Assembly: GCA_905221605.1 (NCBI GenBank)
Contig: CAJNDS010002728.1
Location: forward strand, 62,001-126,000
Direction of reading: 5' to 3'
Length of the DNA stretch: 64,000 nt
Origin: Symbiodinium natans
Taxonomy: Eukaryota; Sar; Dinophyceae; Suessiales; Symbiodiniaceae
How positions within the stretch are numbered: the first letter of the stretch is position 1; the number at the start of each line of letters is the position of its first letter. A program made the translations under genes and the position numbers. Under the pieces are notes generated by a model. That model searched no databases. It was not told the DNA's origin and saw only the letters and a list, made by a program, of their open reading frames with translations. This document shows positions 41,351-51,659 of this stretch, one piece after another.

Positions 41351-42194
41351 CTAAATACCCTCAACCCTAAACCCCAATCCTGAAGAGTATCGTTTTCTTG
41401 TGGCAACGCAAGATTGAAATTCCCAAACGCCCAGAAAACCTCTTTAACCCTCAAGCCTAAAGCCCAAAAAAGCCCAGATGGTCACTACCCTAACGCCCTA
41501 ATTTTCAGGTAGCCAAGAGGGATCATTTTGTGAAATGACCATATAGCCCCTACAGCCCTAAACCCAGAAAGTCCTAAAGCCCTGAAATCTGTAAACGCTA
41601 TTCACACCATTAACCCCTCAAATGCCCTCAACCCTTGGGAACAAACTCCCTCTGCCCTGCAACCCGAACAGCGCTAATAATCAACCTAAACCTTGAACCC
41701 CTAAACACCAAACCCCTAAACCCCAAACCCTAAACCCCAAACCCCTCAACCCCAAACCTCAAACCCTAAACCCTAAACCCCAAACTCGCTTTGCAACGCA
41801 ACACAACAAGCCTAAACCCTAAACCCTAAACCCTAAACCCCAAACCCTAAACCCCAAACTCGAAAACGTAGGGCGGCCGACGCTGGGATTCGCGAGGACG
41901 TCGATGCGAAAAGCGTAGCAGACGCCGGCTTGCAGGCCTCGGGGCCTGGGGCTTCTTTTTGGGGGCGCGTTTCGGCTCTGGTCCTTTTTGGGGGCGGTTT
42001 AGGGTTTAGGGTTTAGGCTTAGGGTTTAGGGTTTAGGGTTTAGGGGCGCCTTACTTGAGGGAACTACCTTTTTTGGCAGGGCCGGGGGGGGGGGGGGGGC
42101 AAGAAGGGATCCCTTGTCCCTAAGCTTCCTTCGGGTGACCTCCCAGCTTTGATCTCATAATCCCCAGCCCCGCTGTGTTTAGGGTTTATGGGGC

Positions 42195-42545
42195 GTGGAA
42201 GGAAGAAGAACGTCCGCTGGTCTTAAGGCGGACTCCGGAGGGACTAAAGTTCTGGTTCGAAGTCCCCGAGCTGCTGAAGGAACACATCGAGGCGAGAGAG
42301 CTGGCTGGAGACTTCACACAGGGCATTGTTCACGATGTGCAGTAGTCCTGGTATCGCTACAGCCTGTGGAAGAAATGCAGCCCTCTCATTCCTTGGACTG
42401 ACAGGGGGCTGCCGTGCCAGCTGGCCGCGCTTCCAAAGGACTGGGTTCCGCCACCCAATCGGGACTCGGTTCAGGCCACCGGCACTTATCCGGCTGCAGC
42501 ATGTCTGGGAACTCTGCAAGAAGCCTTCCGAATCCGCCCAACTTG
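42195..42545 (+). pseudogene. Coding-like block with in-frame TAG
   Basis: One + frame reads WKEEERPLVLRRTPEGLKFW, FEVPELLKEHIEARELAGDF, TQGIVHDVQ, then TAG, then continues in frame SWYRYSLWKKCSPLIPWTDR, GLPCQLAALPKDWVPPPNRD, SVQATGTYPAAACLGTLQ. It is flanked by TTTAGGG and CCCTAAA tracts. No intron explains the TAG. It could be a broken gene; two - frames are also open. No family was recognised. Confidence 0.4.
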
Positions 42546-42649
42546 AACAAGGCGCGTCCTTCTGAGAAGTGGATTTGATTGCATTTCACAAAGAGTTCGG
42601 CGGTTCCCAAGAAGGTTTTGGGCGGTCGCCGGGGGGGGGGGGCATTACC

Positions 42650-43640
42650 CTAAACCCTAAACTCTAAACCCTAAACCCTAAACCTCTTTTTTACCAGCTG
42701 AGCGTTCTTGGGGTTTCGGACTTTGGGTCTGTTTAGGACTCTGGGGGACCTGAGGCTTTTTTCTGAGCGGATCAGTTTTATACCTTTATAAGAGCCATGC
42801 GTTCTGTTCTACAAGGCTCTAGACTTAGGGTTTAGGGTTTAGGGTTTAGGGTTTAGGGTTTAGGGTTTAGAGTCTTCCCTGAAGATCCCTCGTCTGCCCG
42901 TGCTTTGCATGCACTGAGCCAGCGTCAAGCTGTAACCCCTAACCCTCACCACCCACCCTTGCACCCTAAAAGCCCAGAACGCCGAAACCTGGAGGTAGAA
43001 CGCATCTTAAAGCCTTGTAAACCTTTTAACCCTCAACTGTCATTTAGATCACATCCCCCTTTTGCTACATCCTATCAGCGGAGAATGAGCGCGAGCCTTG
43101 CACCCTAAACTCGATAAACCCTACATCCTAAACCCAACCCATTGTGATATACCCGAACATACCCTCAACCCTATACCCTATCACAAGATTTGTGTTGAAA
43201 CCTTATAACCCTATGATAGAAGACGCCCTCAACAAAATTAAACCTGAAACCCTAATCCCAAAACCCTACCGCATAATTACCCTAAACCCTAAACCCTAAA
43301 CCCTAAACCCTAAACCCTAAACCCTAAACCCTAAACCCTAACCCTAAACCCTAAACCTCCCAAGCCCTTCATAGCTGGGGCCGGGGCCCTTGGATCTCAA
43401 TGGTGGCGGTGCTGCCTTCAGATTCGCAGGGTCTTAGGGGGTTTTGAGGCCTTAGGGTTTAGGGTTTCGGGTTAAGGGGGTTTAGGGTTTAGGGTTTAGG
43501 GTTTAGGGTTTAGGGGGTTTTGGGGTTGGAGGGGGTTTAGGGGGGTTTGGGTGTCTAGGGGTTTTGGGAGTTCAGGGCTTAGGGTTTAGACTTAGGGTTT
43601 AGGAGTTTTGGGGCTTGTAAATTTTTGGGAGTCCAGGGTT
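42650..43640. repeat. Telomeric tracts with a unique block at 42900-43100
   Basis: CCCTAAA at 42650-42685 and 43278-43355, TTTAGGG at 42824-42875 and 43450-43520. The block 42900-43100 is open on + (HHPPLHPKSPERRNLEVER) without clear splice sites. Confidence 0.75.
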
Positions 43641-43765
43641 TATATGAAGTAGGGTTTATATTTCTTGTATCCCCAAAAGGACACCCAGTATATACACTCA
43701 CCAATATTAAAAAGGAACCTTATATACACTCACCAAAAACAGAAATATATACCCTGCTTCATATA
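43641..43765. mobile_element. Family K inverted-repeat element
   Basis: TATATGAAGTAGGGTTTATA and TATATACCCTGCTTCATATA form a 25-bp TIR. Inside, TATACACTCACC occurs twice. A fragment with GACACCCCATATACAC lies at 23313-23345. Confidence 0.8.
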
Positions 43766-44279
43766 GGGTTTAGGGCTTGAGGTGGGGGTTGCACGGGTTC
43801 TAGGGGTTTAGGGCTGTAGTGTTCAGGGGCTATTAGGGCTTTTCCAGGGTTTGGCGCTCTCGAGTGTCTGGAAACCCGTGCGTCTAAATCCCATCCTGAT
43901 GACTTGGGGGAACCCAGATGCTGACATCCCTAACCCATAACCCCTACACCCTAAACCCCATAACACTAAGCTGTTGAGGGTTTAGGGTTACACAAACCAT
44001 AAAAAAGGACAAATCCTTCAACCCTAAACACTAAACCACGAACCATATAAACCCTAAACCCTACAACCCGCAAAGCCCTTAAAGCCCAAGAGTCTTCACA
44101 GCGAAAATAGGTAACCTCGAGGCTCCGGTGTTCCGTGCAACGAGTTAAGAGCTGGGTCCTCTGTAGGGGGGCAGGGTCTGGGGATGTGCCAGAGCGTGTT
44201 CTAACAGGGCTTCCCTTACCCCAAGCGCCCTAAACCCTGTAGAAACTCTATAGGATTAGGGTTGAGGGTTTTGGGAAAC

Positions 44280-44613
44280 TCGAAAGACCCTAACGTAGAG
44301 AACTGCACATGTGGGCGCCCTCGAGAGCTTCATCTTTTTCCCTGCACATTCTTCCGCTCGAATGTGCGAAGCTTAGTCGTGGCTGCACTCGGCTCCGTTC
44401 ACGTCAGGGAGATACACACACACACACAATCAACACGCCCATAAGCTGGACCCAAGAATACCCTAGGAATAAACAGGGTGCCCTTTTTGGTTTAAAGGGG
44501 CTTCTTATAAGAGAACCCAAAAAAAAGAGAATAAGGGCCTACTCTGGGTCCTAGTAAAAAAGTACAGCGAAAGTAGGTGGCATGAGTGCTATCACGCGGA
44601 ACTGACTCCCATG
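44280..44613 (+). CDS. Two exons across a family G element
   Basis: Upstream of 44444 the + frames are open (ending ...INTPI with one base over, or an alternative ending at TAA). Downstream, exon 44555-44613 enters with two bases and reads KKYSESRWHECYHAELTPM, ending at GTGTGA or GTGAGA. The intron 44445-44554 is the element itself, GC-AG. Product unknown. Confidence 0.45.
44445..44554 (+). mobile_element. Family G introner-like element, GC-AG
   Basis: GCTGGACCCAAGAATACCC at the left, GGCCTACTCTGGGTCCTAG at the right. Inner GGGTGCCCTTTTTGGTTTAA is shared with the next copy. Confidence 0.75.
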
Positions 44614-44744
44614 GTGTGAGACCGAAGTGTACGGAGGCTGTCGGCATTGCGCCATAAAGTGTAGGGTTTAGGGTTTAGGGTTTAGGGCTTAGGGCTTAGG
44701 GTTTAGGGTTTCGTGTTTAGGGCTTAGGGTTTAGGGTTTAGGGG

Positions 44745-45192
44745 GAGCATGGCGCAGAGGTGGCAAAGCTCAAGCACTGCCACGCCACTGCACTGACATG
44801 CTTCCCTTCTACTCACCAACTGCTAGACCCGGGAGTAACCTAGGAAAAAAAGGGTGCCCTTTTTGGTGTTAAGGGAGCCCCAAGCCTAAAAAAAGGAAAA
44901 AAGAGCCTACTCCCGGTCCTAGCTTGTGCTTACACTGCCGGGCTCGGACTTTGAAAATGATCTCCCTAAGCCTTACAATCAGGCGGGGTCGATCTCTGCG
45001 GCGCACCAGACCGAGAGCCTCTGTACTCGGTGCACTAAAATCTCAGACTTCCTTGGTAGCACAACTTCATGGGGAGCCTGTGGGGGGGGGGGCCTAAAAT
45101 ACCTCTCCAACAACCACGGAACAAAAGTTAACTGTATTAGTTCCTACAAGAGAAGGAAGCACGATAAGCTTAAAGCTCAACCATGGGAGTTA
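44745..45192 (+). CDS. Two exons across a second family G element
   Basis: Exon one (from GTTTAG|G at about 44745 to 44821) is open in two frames (RRGKAQALPRHCTDMLPFYS; EHGAEVAKLKHCHATALTCF). Exon two starts at 44923, right after the element's CCTAG end, and reads LVLTLPGSDFENDLPKPYNQ, AGSISAAHQTESLCTRCTKI, SDFLGSTTSWGA and on; its frame is open to 45366. Donors are GTAGCA (45056) and a consensus GTAAGT (45193). The first frame of exon one joins exon two at phase 0. No family was recognised. Confidence 0.5.
44822..44922 (+). mobile_element. Family G introner-like element, GC-AG
   Basis: GCTAGACCCGGGAGTAACC and CCTACTCCCGGTCCTAG; 101 bp. Same inner block GGGTGCCCTTTTTGGTG as the copy 270 bp upstream, so two copies interrupt neighbouring coding DNA. 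Confidence 0.75.
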
Positions 45193-45429
45193 GTAAGTAG
45201 TCCTCATGTACACCCCTTACACCCCGCACCTCCCCATGACCCTGGAGTAGAGAGAGTCTTAGAGCTCATCGTCATACTCTGGATCCAGGATTTCCTGGTT
45301 CGCCGAATTCCATGCCCAGATGTTGGCCGACCACTTCTCCCCACTGCTCACCTTGCACACATTTAGAGTTTTTGGGGGTTTAGGCTTTCGAGCTTTAAAA
45401 CCCTAAACCCTAAACCCTAAACTCTACAG

Positions 45430-45550
45430 TGTTCTGTGACGGTGCTGGGATTTGGGCCGGTTGAGGCCTTCGCTTCCGCATGGGGCGGGTTTCGTGTGGG
45501 AGTCCAGTGGCCGAGAGCCTCCAAAGGTGCGCTAGGACATGCTTACAAGG
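45430..45550 (+). CDS. Exon before a family A element
   Basis: Acceptor CTCTACAG; 40 codons reading CSVTVLGFGPVEAFASAWGG, FRVGVQWPRASKGALGHAYK, leaving one base before GTACTTGGAGG. After the element the frame continues KGFVTE and TGA. Product unknown. Confidence 0.5.
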
Positions 45551-45699
45551 GTACTTGGAGGTTCAGGGTACTGATCAACTTATTTTTTTGCTGTACTTAT
45601 AACCCACTTATAAGCCCCTTAAGTGCCCTAATATGGTTATGATTGGGTTTTAAGTGCAGTTACTTTTGGGTTAATAAGTATTGATCATGAACCTCCAAG
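45551..45699 (+). mobile_element. Family A introner-like element, GT-AG
   Basis: ACTTGGAGGTTCAGGGTACT pairs with TTGATCATGAACCTCCAAG. The donor is GTACTTGG at the left end and the acceptor is the final CCAAG. Inner CCTTAAGTGCCCTAATATGG is the family core in reverse. Confidence 0.8.
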
Positions 45700-45704
45700 T
45701 AAAG

Positions 45705-46867
45705 GGGTTCGTCACTGAGTGACCCTAAAACCTCAAGAAAGCCCCAAAAAATCCCGAGTCCCGAAACCCCAAACCCTCCAGGTATCAGACGCTTTGAAGT
45801 CGTGGGAAAGCTCAACGTCGCCCCGACAGTATCGGGGTTTAGGGTGTAGGGCTTAGGGTTTGAAATACCTTGGAGGCCCCTCTTCTGAGAAGTGTTTTGG
45901 TGGATCCACCCTTTTCATGGGGTTCGGCATTAATCGCAGGAGGAGGGTTTTGGGTTTAGGGCAACGAAAAGTTACGACTACTTATGGCTAGAAGGCTTAT
46001 GCTTTCTGCGGGGGTTTCCTAAACCCTAAACCCGAGACCCCAGACCGCACGAATCATATGCATACTGCGTGCGCGATAAAAAAACAACTAGTAAAAGGAA
46101 GAAAGAACAAGGAAAAGGGCGTGTGCTCACTCTTCATCTTCGTTGGCACACTATTTTAACACAACTTAGTACGGGCAGAAGACCCCCCCCCATTTTCTTT
46201 ATCTGTCTTATGGGGTCTTTTGTGCGTTCACTTAAGACTTAACCTCGGACATAGTGACAGTGAAGAAGATACCGCTCTCTTGCTTAGGCAACATTCTCAA
46301 TACTGAAATGGGAAGCGAATGCGCGTGTGTTTGTAGTATTGGTAATGCGTTTATTGGTGGGCAGTTAAGGTGTGATGAGACGGATGGCATACGAAAGGAG
46401 AAGTACAGGTTCAACCCCCTGAGCCCCGAAACCCGAAACCCGAAACCCGAAACCCTAAACCCTAAACCCTAAAACCCAAACCCCTAAACCCTAAACCCTA
46501 AACCCTAACCCCCTGAACCCCTAAACCCTAAGCCGATTCTCCCCGGGGCCTTGCAGCCTGCGTGGTTGGACGAGCGATCGAGCCGCCCATCTGCATGCAG
46601 ATTGTAGAACCTTCGGCTCCCAAATTTCTTAAACCCCATTCAACGACTAACACCCTAAAACCCGAAAACCCCAAAAACCCTAAAGAACCCTGAAGAACCC
46701 TAAAGAACCCTAAAGAACCCTAAAATCTCTACATCCCTATAATACCCCCCCCCCCCCCCATAAACACTATAAACCCCTAAAACCCCCAAAGCCCGAAACC
46801 TACAGAACCCTGAACCCCGTCTCTACGTCCATCTGCTCGGCACGGCATTGTTCTGGCATCTCCAACC
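45705..46867. other. Mixed unique and telomere-like DNA, no gene called
   Basis: 46040-46420 is AT-richer unique DNA with two short overlapping frames and no splice pair. CCCGAAA and CCCTAAA repeats lie at 46430-46530, CCCTAAAG variants at 46670-46725, and a C15 run at 46744-46759. Confidence 0.5.
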
Positions 46868-46950
46868 CTATATACTCCCCTTAGAACCTTACCAAAAAAT
46901 GTATGTTCAATATTCCCTTGGGGTTTATACACATAAAATACAGGGAAACA
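46868..46950. mobile_element. Family F element, single unit
   Basis: TATATACTCCCCTTAGAACC then ATGTATGTTCAATATTCCCT and GGGTTTATACACATAAA. It lacks the tandem duplication of the 36774 copy. Confidence 0.55.
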
Positions 46951-47224
46951 AAATTCGGGCCCCCAAAAAAACCCTTCATTGAGGGTTTTGGGTTTAGGGC
47001 GCACCGCCAGTCAAAGGATTCCTATTCTGACTTACGGGATCATCCTTCCAAGGCCCCAAAACCCTGAACCCCTAAACCCTAAACGCCAACACCCGAAAAC
47101 CTTCTATCCCTATAGTCGTAAAGCCCTAAACCCTAAACCCTTAAGACCCCTGAAGACCTGAACCCCATAAAACCCTGAACCCCTAAAACCCTAATCCCAA
47201 ACCTTGTGATGGGAAGCCCGCTGG

Positions 47225-47242
47225 GCTCTCTCTCTCTCTATT

Positions 47243-47291
<49 letters not shown>

Positions 47292-47442
47292 TTCTTCTTC
47301 CTCTTCGTGTTCTTCTTCTTCTGCTTCTTCTTCTTTACAAAGCCCGATAACACCCGCATAAACCCTAAACCCTAAACCCTAAACCCTAAACCCTAAACCC
47401 TAAACCCTAAACGCAAAACTCTCTCTCTCTCTCTCTCTCTCG
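47225..47442. repeat. (CTTT)n, (CTT)n and (CT)n microsatellites around CCCTAAA
   Basis: A pyrimidine tract (47227-47337), a CCCTAAA array (47359-47412), then another (CT)n (47416-47441). Confidence 0.95.
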
Positions 47443-47509
47443 GGGCAGGTCGGCCCTCCAGTGAGCCGAGGAGCAACACTGCCTTGCCTCGCTTCGCTGG
47501 CACCTGCGG

Positions 47510-47870
47510 TTTAGGGTCTATAGGGTTTAGGGTCTAGGGTTTAGGGTTTGGGGTTTAGGGTCTATAAGGTCTGTGGGGTTTAGGGTTTAACGGTTTAGGG
47601 TTTAGGGCTTCGGGGAAATGACCGGGAAGCCACAACGCACAGGACCAAGGAGCTTGGAAAGGTATCCGGATCCCCAGTCGAACTTTCAGTTAGAAGCAGA
47701 GGGTTCCTAAGCCCCTTCTATACCAGCGCTCTGCTCGCTGAACTTTGCGAACCCTAGACCCTAGACCCTAAACCTAAACCCTAAACCCTAAAACCCTAAA
47801 CCCTAAACCCTAAACCCCAAACCCTAAACCCTAAACCCTAAACCCTAAACCCCAAGCCGCAGCTGCCATA
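47510..47870. repeat. TTTAGGG then CCCTAAA tracts around an island
   Basis: TTTAGGG-type to about 47615, unique DNA 47620-47750, then CCCTAAA-type to 47855. Confidence 0.8.
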
Positions 47871-47967
47871 TGAGAACTATGACATCTTGTGCCGGAGCTT
47901 GGGGGGCTTCCTGGCTTTCAGGTTGGGGTTGCACAGGTTCAGCTTAGGGCTTGCTCAGAAGCTCTTT

Positions 47968-48055
47968 TGACTTAGTAAGTCTATTTACTATCTCTAGAGA
48001 CCCTCTTATAATCCCCATACCCCACCCAACCTTACTCAAACCTACGTACTAAGTC
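47968..48055. mobile_element. Candidate inverted-repeat element, family L
   Basis: TTGACTTAGTAAGTCT pairs with TACGTACTAAGTCACAAG. It ends CAAG|GG like the introner-type families. Only one copy was seen. Confidence 0.4.
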
Positions 48056-48479
48056 ACAAGGGCTTCCAAGTGGGGTAGCAAGACCTTCGGGGGCTTTTTA
48101 GGGCTTAGGTTTTAGGGCTCAGGGTGCCCCCGATACAACAGACACTTGTGAGCCGCCCCACTTCTCCAATTTTCCGACGCCCCGTGACCTAGCTGAAAAA
48201 CGAAACCTCAGCCCACCTGGTCAGACATATGAAGCTTGAACAGTAGGTTCGCGCTACGGAACGTAAGTTGAGTTTCCACGGCAAGTGAACAAAATATGGT
48301 ATTTGGTAGGTTACCAGGTATCCAAAGCTTCTCATAACTTGAAATCAGTTCCATCAGCTTCCCTGAACCCGAAATAGCTGCACATCTCGGCAGAAGGGGC
48401 CGCCCCTTCCGCGCTCAAAACCCACGAAGACAGCAACCCATGTACCCTCAAAGCCCCGACTCCTGAACTCTAAATACAC

Positions 48480-48530
48480 AGGGCCCGTAAGGGAATACTA
48501 GTAGTATTTATTCCGACCCCTATAGTATGT
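48480..48530. mobile_element. Family J element, short copy
   Basis: GGGCCCGTAAGGGAATACTA and TTTATTCCGACCCCTATA match the right half of the 20338 copy. Surrounding DNA (48060-48900) is unique and unresolved. Confidence 0.5.
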
Positions 48531-49080
48531 TTTGCCTCATTACCAAAAGCATGTTGAACAGCCCCTTGCAACTCCAAATACCCAGACCATGAGGAGCCCT
48601 GATCCCTAAGCAACGTTAAGCATGTCTATAAGGAGTTTAGGGTTCAGGGTTTTGGGTTTAAGGGTTTAGGTATAAACGCTAAGCTCAACGGCTCAGACCC
48701 ACCTGCGGGAATCTCCCAAGGAGGTCTTCCCAAAAACTCCCTTCGAAAATGTAAACCCTTCATGTAGGAATCCCCCCAACAAGAGCCCTGCATAAACCAT
48801 TAACCCTATTGTCCTTACAAATCCTAAACAACCCCTGTCAACCCTAAACACCCCCAAAATCACAAAACACCAAAACCCCGAAACCCCACCTAAACCCCTA
48901 AACCCTAAACCCTAAACCCTAATCTCTAAACCCTAAACCCTAAACCCTAAACCCCAAACCCCTAAACCCCAAACCGCAAACCCCTCCGCCTGCAGCCAGG
49001 AGCTGCAATCCTCCGGATCCATGGGGCGCGGCGCGCCGTAGGCCATGGGAAAGGCCGTCTGGCCGCCTCTGGGAAGCTGA

Positions 49081-49327
49081 GTAGCCCAGTAACCATATGG
49101 GTAGTTCTCTAAATACGGTCCCTTTTTGGGTACCCATTATAAGGCGTCACCCTTTAAAAAGGACCCCCCAAAAAGGTACACTAATTTAGAGAGCTACCCA
49201 TATTATAACCCTAAACCCTAAACCCTCAACCCTAAACCCTCAACCCTAAACCCTGTTTTTGGTTGGCTACTTTATGAGGGAACCCAGAACCAAGAAAAAG
49301 GGCACAGGGTACCACTGGGCTACCAAG
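49081..49327 (+). mobile_element. Family C element with nested element and telomeric repeats
   Basis: GTAGCCCAGTAACCAT at the left, GGGTACCACTGGGCTACCAAG-type end at the right, and TTGG.TACTTTATGAGGGAA inside as in the 34848 copy. It carries a nested family D element (49096-49203) and a CCCTAAA/CCCTCAA tract (49206-49250). The end CCAAG leads into an open exon. Confidence 0.75.
49096..49203. mobile_element. Family D element nested in family C
   Basis: ATATGGGTAGTTCTCTAAAT pairs with AATTTAGAGAGCTACCCATA. Its inner GGTCCCTTTTTGGGTACC resembles family E. A one-ended fragment lies at 50936-50960. Confidence 0.75.
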
Positions 49328-49365
49328 GAAGTTCGGTCTTTGGAAGAACTGCGGCTTGCTGCTTG
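49328..49365 (+). CDS. Short candidate exon between element and telomeric intron
   Basis: Reads EVRSLEELRLAA after CCAAG|G and ends TG|GTTTAGGG, so a TIR gives the acceptor and a telomere unit the donor. A probable upstream partner at 48993-49080 reads AAILRIHGARRAVGHGKGRL. Confidence 0.4.
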
Positions 49366-51000
49366 GTTTAGGGTTTAGGGTTTAGGGTTTAGGGGTTAGG
49401 GGTTTAGGGAGGTTTGGGGGGTTTGGTTGGGTTTAGGGGGGTTTGGGGGTTTAGGGGGTTGAAATTCTTCAAGACTCGGAGACCGGTCGGGAAACTCTCC
49501 GGGTTTGTGAAAGGTGGAAAAGTCTGGCCTACTGGATCGGAGCAGGGGAACTCATGAATGCAGGGGTTCGGGTTTAGGGTTTAGGGATTTGTCCTAGACT
49601 AAGTTGCATACCCCAGAACCTTAGGGTCTAGGGTTTAGGAGGCTTATGTTGATTGTGATCCAAAAGCTGCATGGTGAAGATAACTCCATGGAACATGCTT
49701 TTTTTGCAGAAGAAGTAGGGAGTACAGATCTCAAAGTAGCCCGGCATCGCACCAAGTTTGCCCTTTTTGGGCTAGGGAGGGAAACCTGAATGAACAAATT
49801 AACCTGAGCCTTAAACCATTTTCCCCAAAACAAGGGAAGAAGGGGACCGCTCCCCTTCTTTGCTTCACATTTGAATTACCTAAGAACTACCCCTCCTGAA
49901 CCCTCAAAACCTTAAACCCTAGACCCTCAGCCCTAGAAGACAACGCCTCCGGCGGAGCTGGCTAAGTAAAAGAGCATCGTCAACATCCTGAGGGCAGATG
50001 TTGTACAAGGTTTGGGGTTTTGGGTTTAGCGCTATCTTGTGTAGTGGTTGAGGAGAAATAGCCAGATGATTGAACCTGCAAGTAAGAACCCTCAACCTTC
50101 AAATCTCAACCCTCAACCCTAAAAGACAGGTAAGGGTTCTTTGAGTCCAGGAGTTTTGCTTTTTGTGGACTTGTGCTAGGTACCTGGGGTTCCTAACCGC
50201 AAACCCCTTGGGGGGAGGCTCCTAAACCCTAAGCCCTTAAAACCATAAACCCTAAACCCTTAACCGCAATCCCGAAACCCCTAAACCCCAAACCCGAAAC
50301 CCCAAACCCTAAACCCTAAACCCTAAACCCTAAACCCTAAACCCTAAACCCTAAACCCTAAACCCTAAACCCTAAACCCTAAACCCCAAATCACGAAAGC
50401 CCAGGCGCCGGTTGCGCCGGTGCGTGAGGCGCCCCAGCACCTCCGCACCATCAAATGACGGAACTAAAGGAGGGGCCCTTCTTGTGGGGACCTTTTAGGG
50501 GGTTTAGGGTTTAGGGTTTTGGGTTTTGGGTTTAGGGTTTAGGGTTTAGGGTTTCGGGTTTAGGGTTCAGGGTTGAAGGTTTACAGTAAATTCCCCCCGT
50601 GTCCTTCATGGTGTCAAGGGGGTATAAGGAGGACCCCTCGAAGTGGCCCTTAATCCTATTACCCCATATACCCCTTCCTACCCTATATAGTCCCGATACA
50701 CCTAAGTCGCCCCTACTCCCAAAACACAAAAACACAAGAAACTATGGATGAGACACGAAAGCTGCTTGCCGCTGACAAAGAAAGGACTTAGGTTGCGGTG
50801 CTTTGGGTTTCTTTGTCAAATCTCTTAACTTCCCACCTTGGAGGGAGTCTTCGCATCGGATTCTGCAGTTCGGGTTTTTGTTTAGGGTTGGATAGGCTTC
50901 TGTAGGATCTGTTTTGTTCGGTTCCGGGTTGAGGGATATGGGTAGTTCTCCAAATTGTTCCTGGATTGTGCGGTACTTTGATCAACTGAAATAAGGCTCC
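49366..51000. repeat. Telomeric tracts with unresolved islands
   Basis: TTTAGGG-type at 49366-49460 and 50495-50585; a long CCCTAAA array at 50270-50390. Islands 49470-49560, 49570-49870, 49950-50170 and 50590-50780 have no supported gene. 50620-50716 shares ATATAGTCCC...CACCTAAGT with 52345-52380, a dispersed repeat. Confidence 0.7.
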
Positions 51001-51006
51001 TTGCAC

Positions 51007-51382
51007 TTCGTGTGAACTTCCACCCGCCTCAGGCTGCTTCTTGAAGTACTGGGGGTCGAAGAAGTCCCAGTGCGCTTGGTACTGCTGCCCGTGGCGGTAC
51101 CTGGAGCTTCCCTTAATCAGACCCAGAAAACCCCCAAAATCCCTCCTCAACCTGTGACTTACACCCCGGGCTGCATACAGTAAACCCGAGCGCCCCAAAA
51201 GACGTGCCAAAAGGACCCAGACCCCTACAGACCCCAAAGCCAAAACCCATTTATCGGATCCCCCTGACCCTAAACCCTAAACGCTAAACCCTAAACCCTA
51301 AACCCCTTTCCGGTCCCGCTACAGACCCTATGCATGCCTCATAACTTGCAGGTTCTCGACACGCCCCGCCACCTCGGCTCGG
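51007..51382 (-). CDS. Prolyl 4-hydroxylase-like 2OG-Fe(II) oxygenase, partial, two exons
   Basis: On the - strand exon 51382-51338 (45 bp) reads RAEVAGRVENLQVM and ends AG|GCATGC, a GC donor. Exon 51100-51007 starts AG|G after GCTCCAG and reads YRHGQQYQAHWDFFDP then QYFKKQPEAGGSSHE, ending at GTGCAA. Splicing creates the family's LQVMRY-x-xGQxYxxHxD block; His and Asp of HWD are two of the three iron ligands in this enzyme family. The distal His and the 2-oxoglutarate-binding Lys would lie in exons I did not find. P4H-type enzymes hydroxylate prolines in secreted or cell-wall proteins. The intron (51101-51337) holds a TTTAGGG-type tract on the coding strand. A continuous - frame of 151 codons covers exon two but breaks the motif. 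Confidence 0.75.
51101..51337 (-). repeat. Telomere-repeat-containing GC-AG intron of the oxygenase
   Basis: Telomeric units (CCCTAAA on +) lie at 51266-51306. The intron ends are GCATGC and GCTCCAG on the coding strand. Confidence 0.7.
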
Positions 51383-51409
51383 CTACATCGCAGGAGGACA
51401 TTGGTCGCT

Positions 51410-51530
51410 CCCCGGGTGTAGGGTGTAGGGTTTAGGGTTTAGGGCTTGGGGTTTAGGGTTGAGGGTGGGGGGCTTGGGGTTCAGGGTTGAGGGTTGAGGG
51501 TTGAGGGTTTAGGGTTTAGGGGTGAGGGTT
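51410..51530. repeat. TTTAGGG/TTGAGGG tract
   Basis: Degenerate units follow the oxygenase exon; a short unique island (51535-51625) comes next. Confidence 0.8.
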
Positions 51531-51631
51531 TAGGGCCAAAGGCTCTCACTTCAGTGGAAGAAAGAAACATTCTACTGGGTCGGCACCAACCCTCAACCCT
51601 TTCAACAATGCGCCAGCATTCCAGCAACCCT

Positions 51632-51658
51632 CCCCCCCCCCCCCCCCCCCCCCCCCCC
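51632..51658. repeat. C27 homopolymer
   Basis: Twenty-seven C in a row. Confidence 0.95.
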
Positions 51659-51659
51659 A

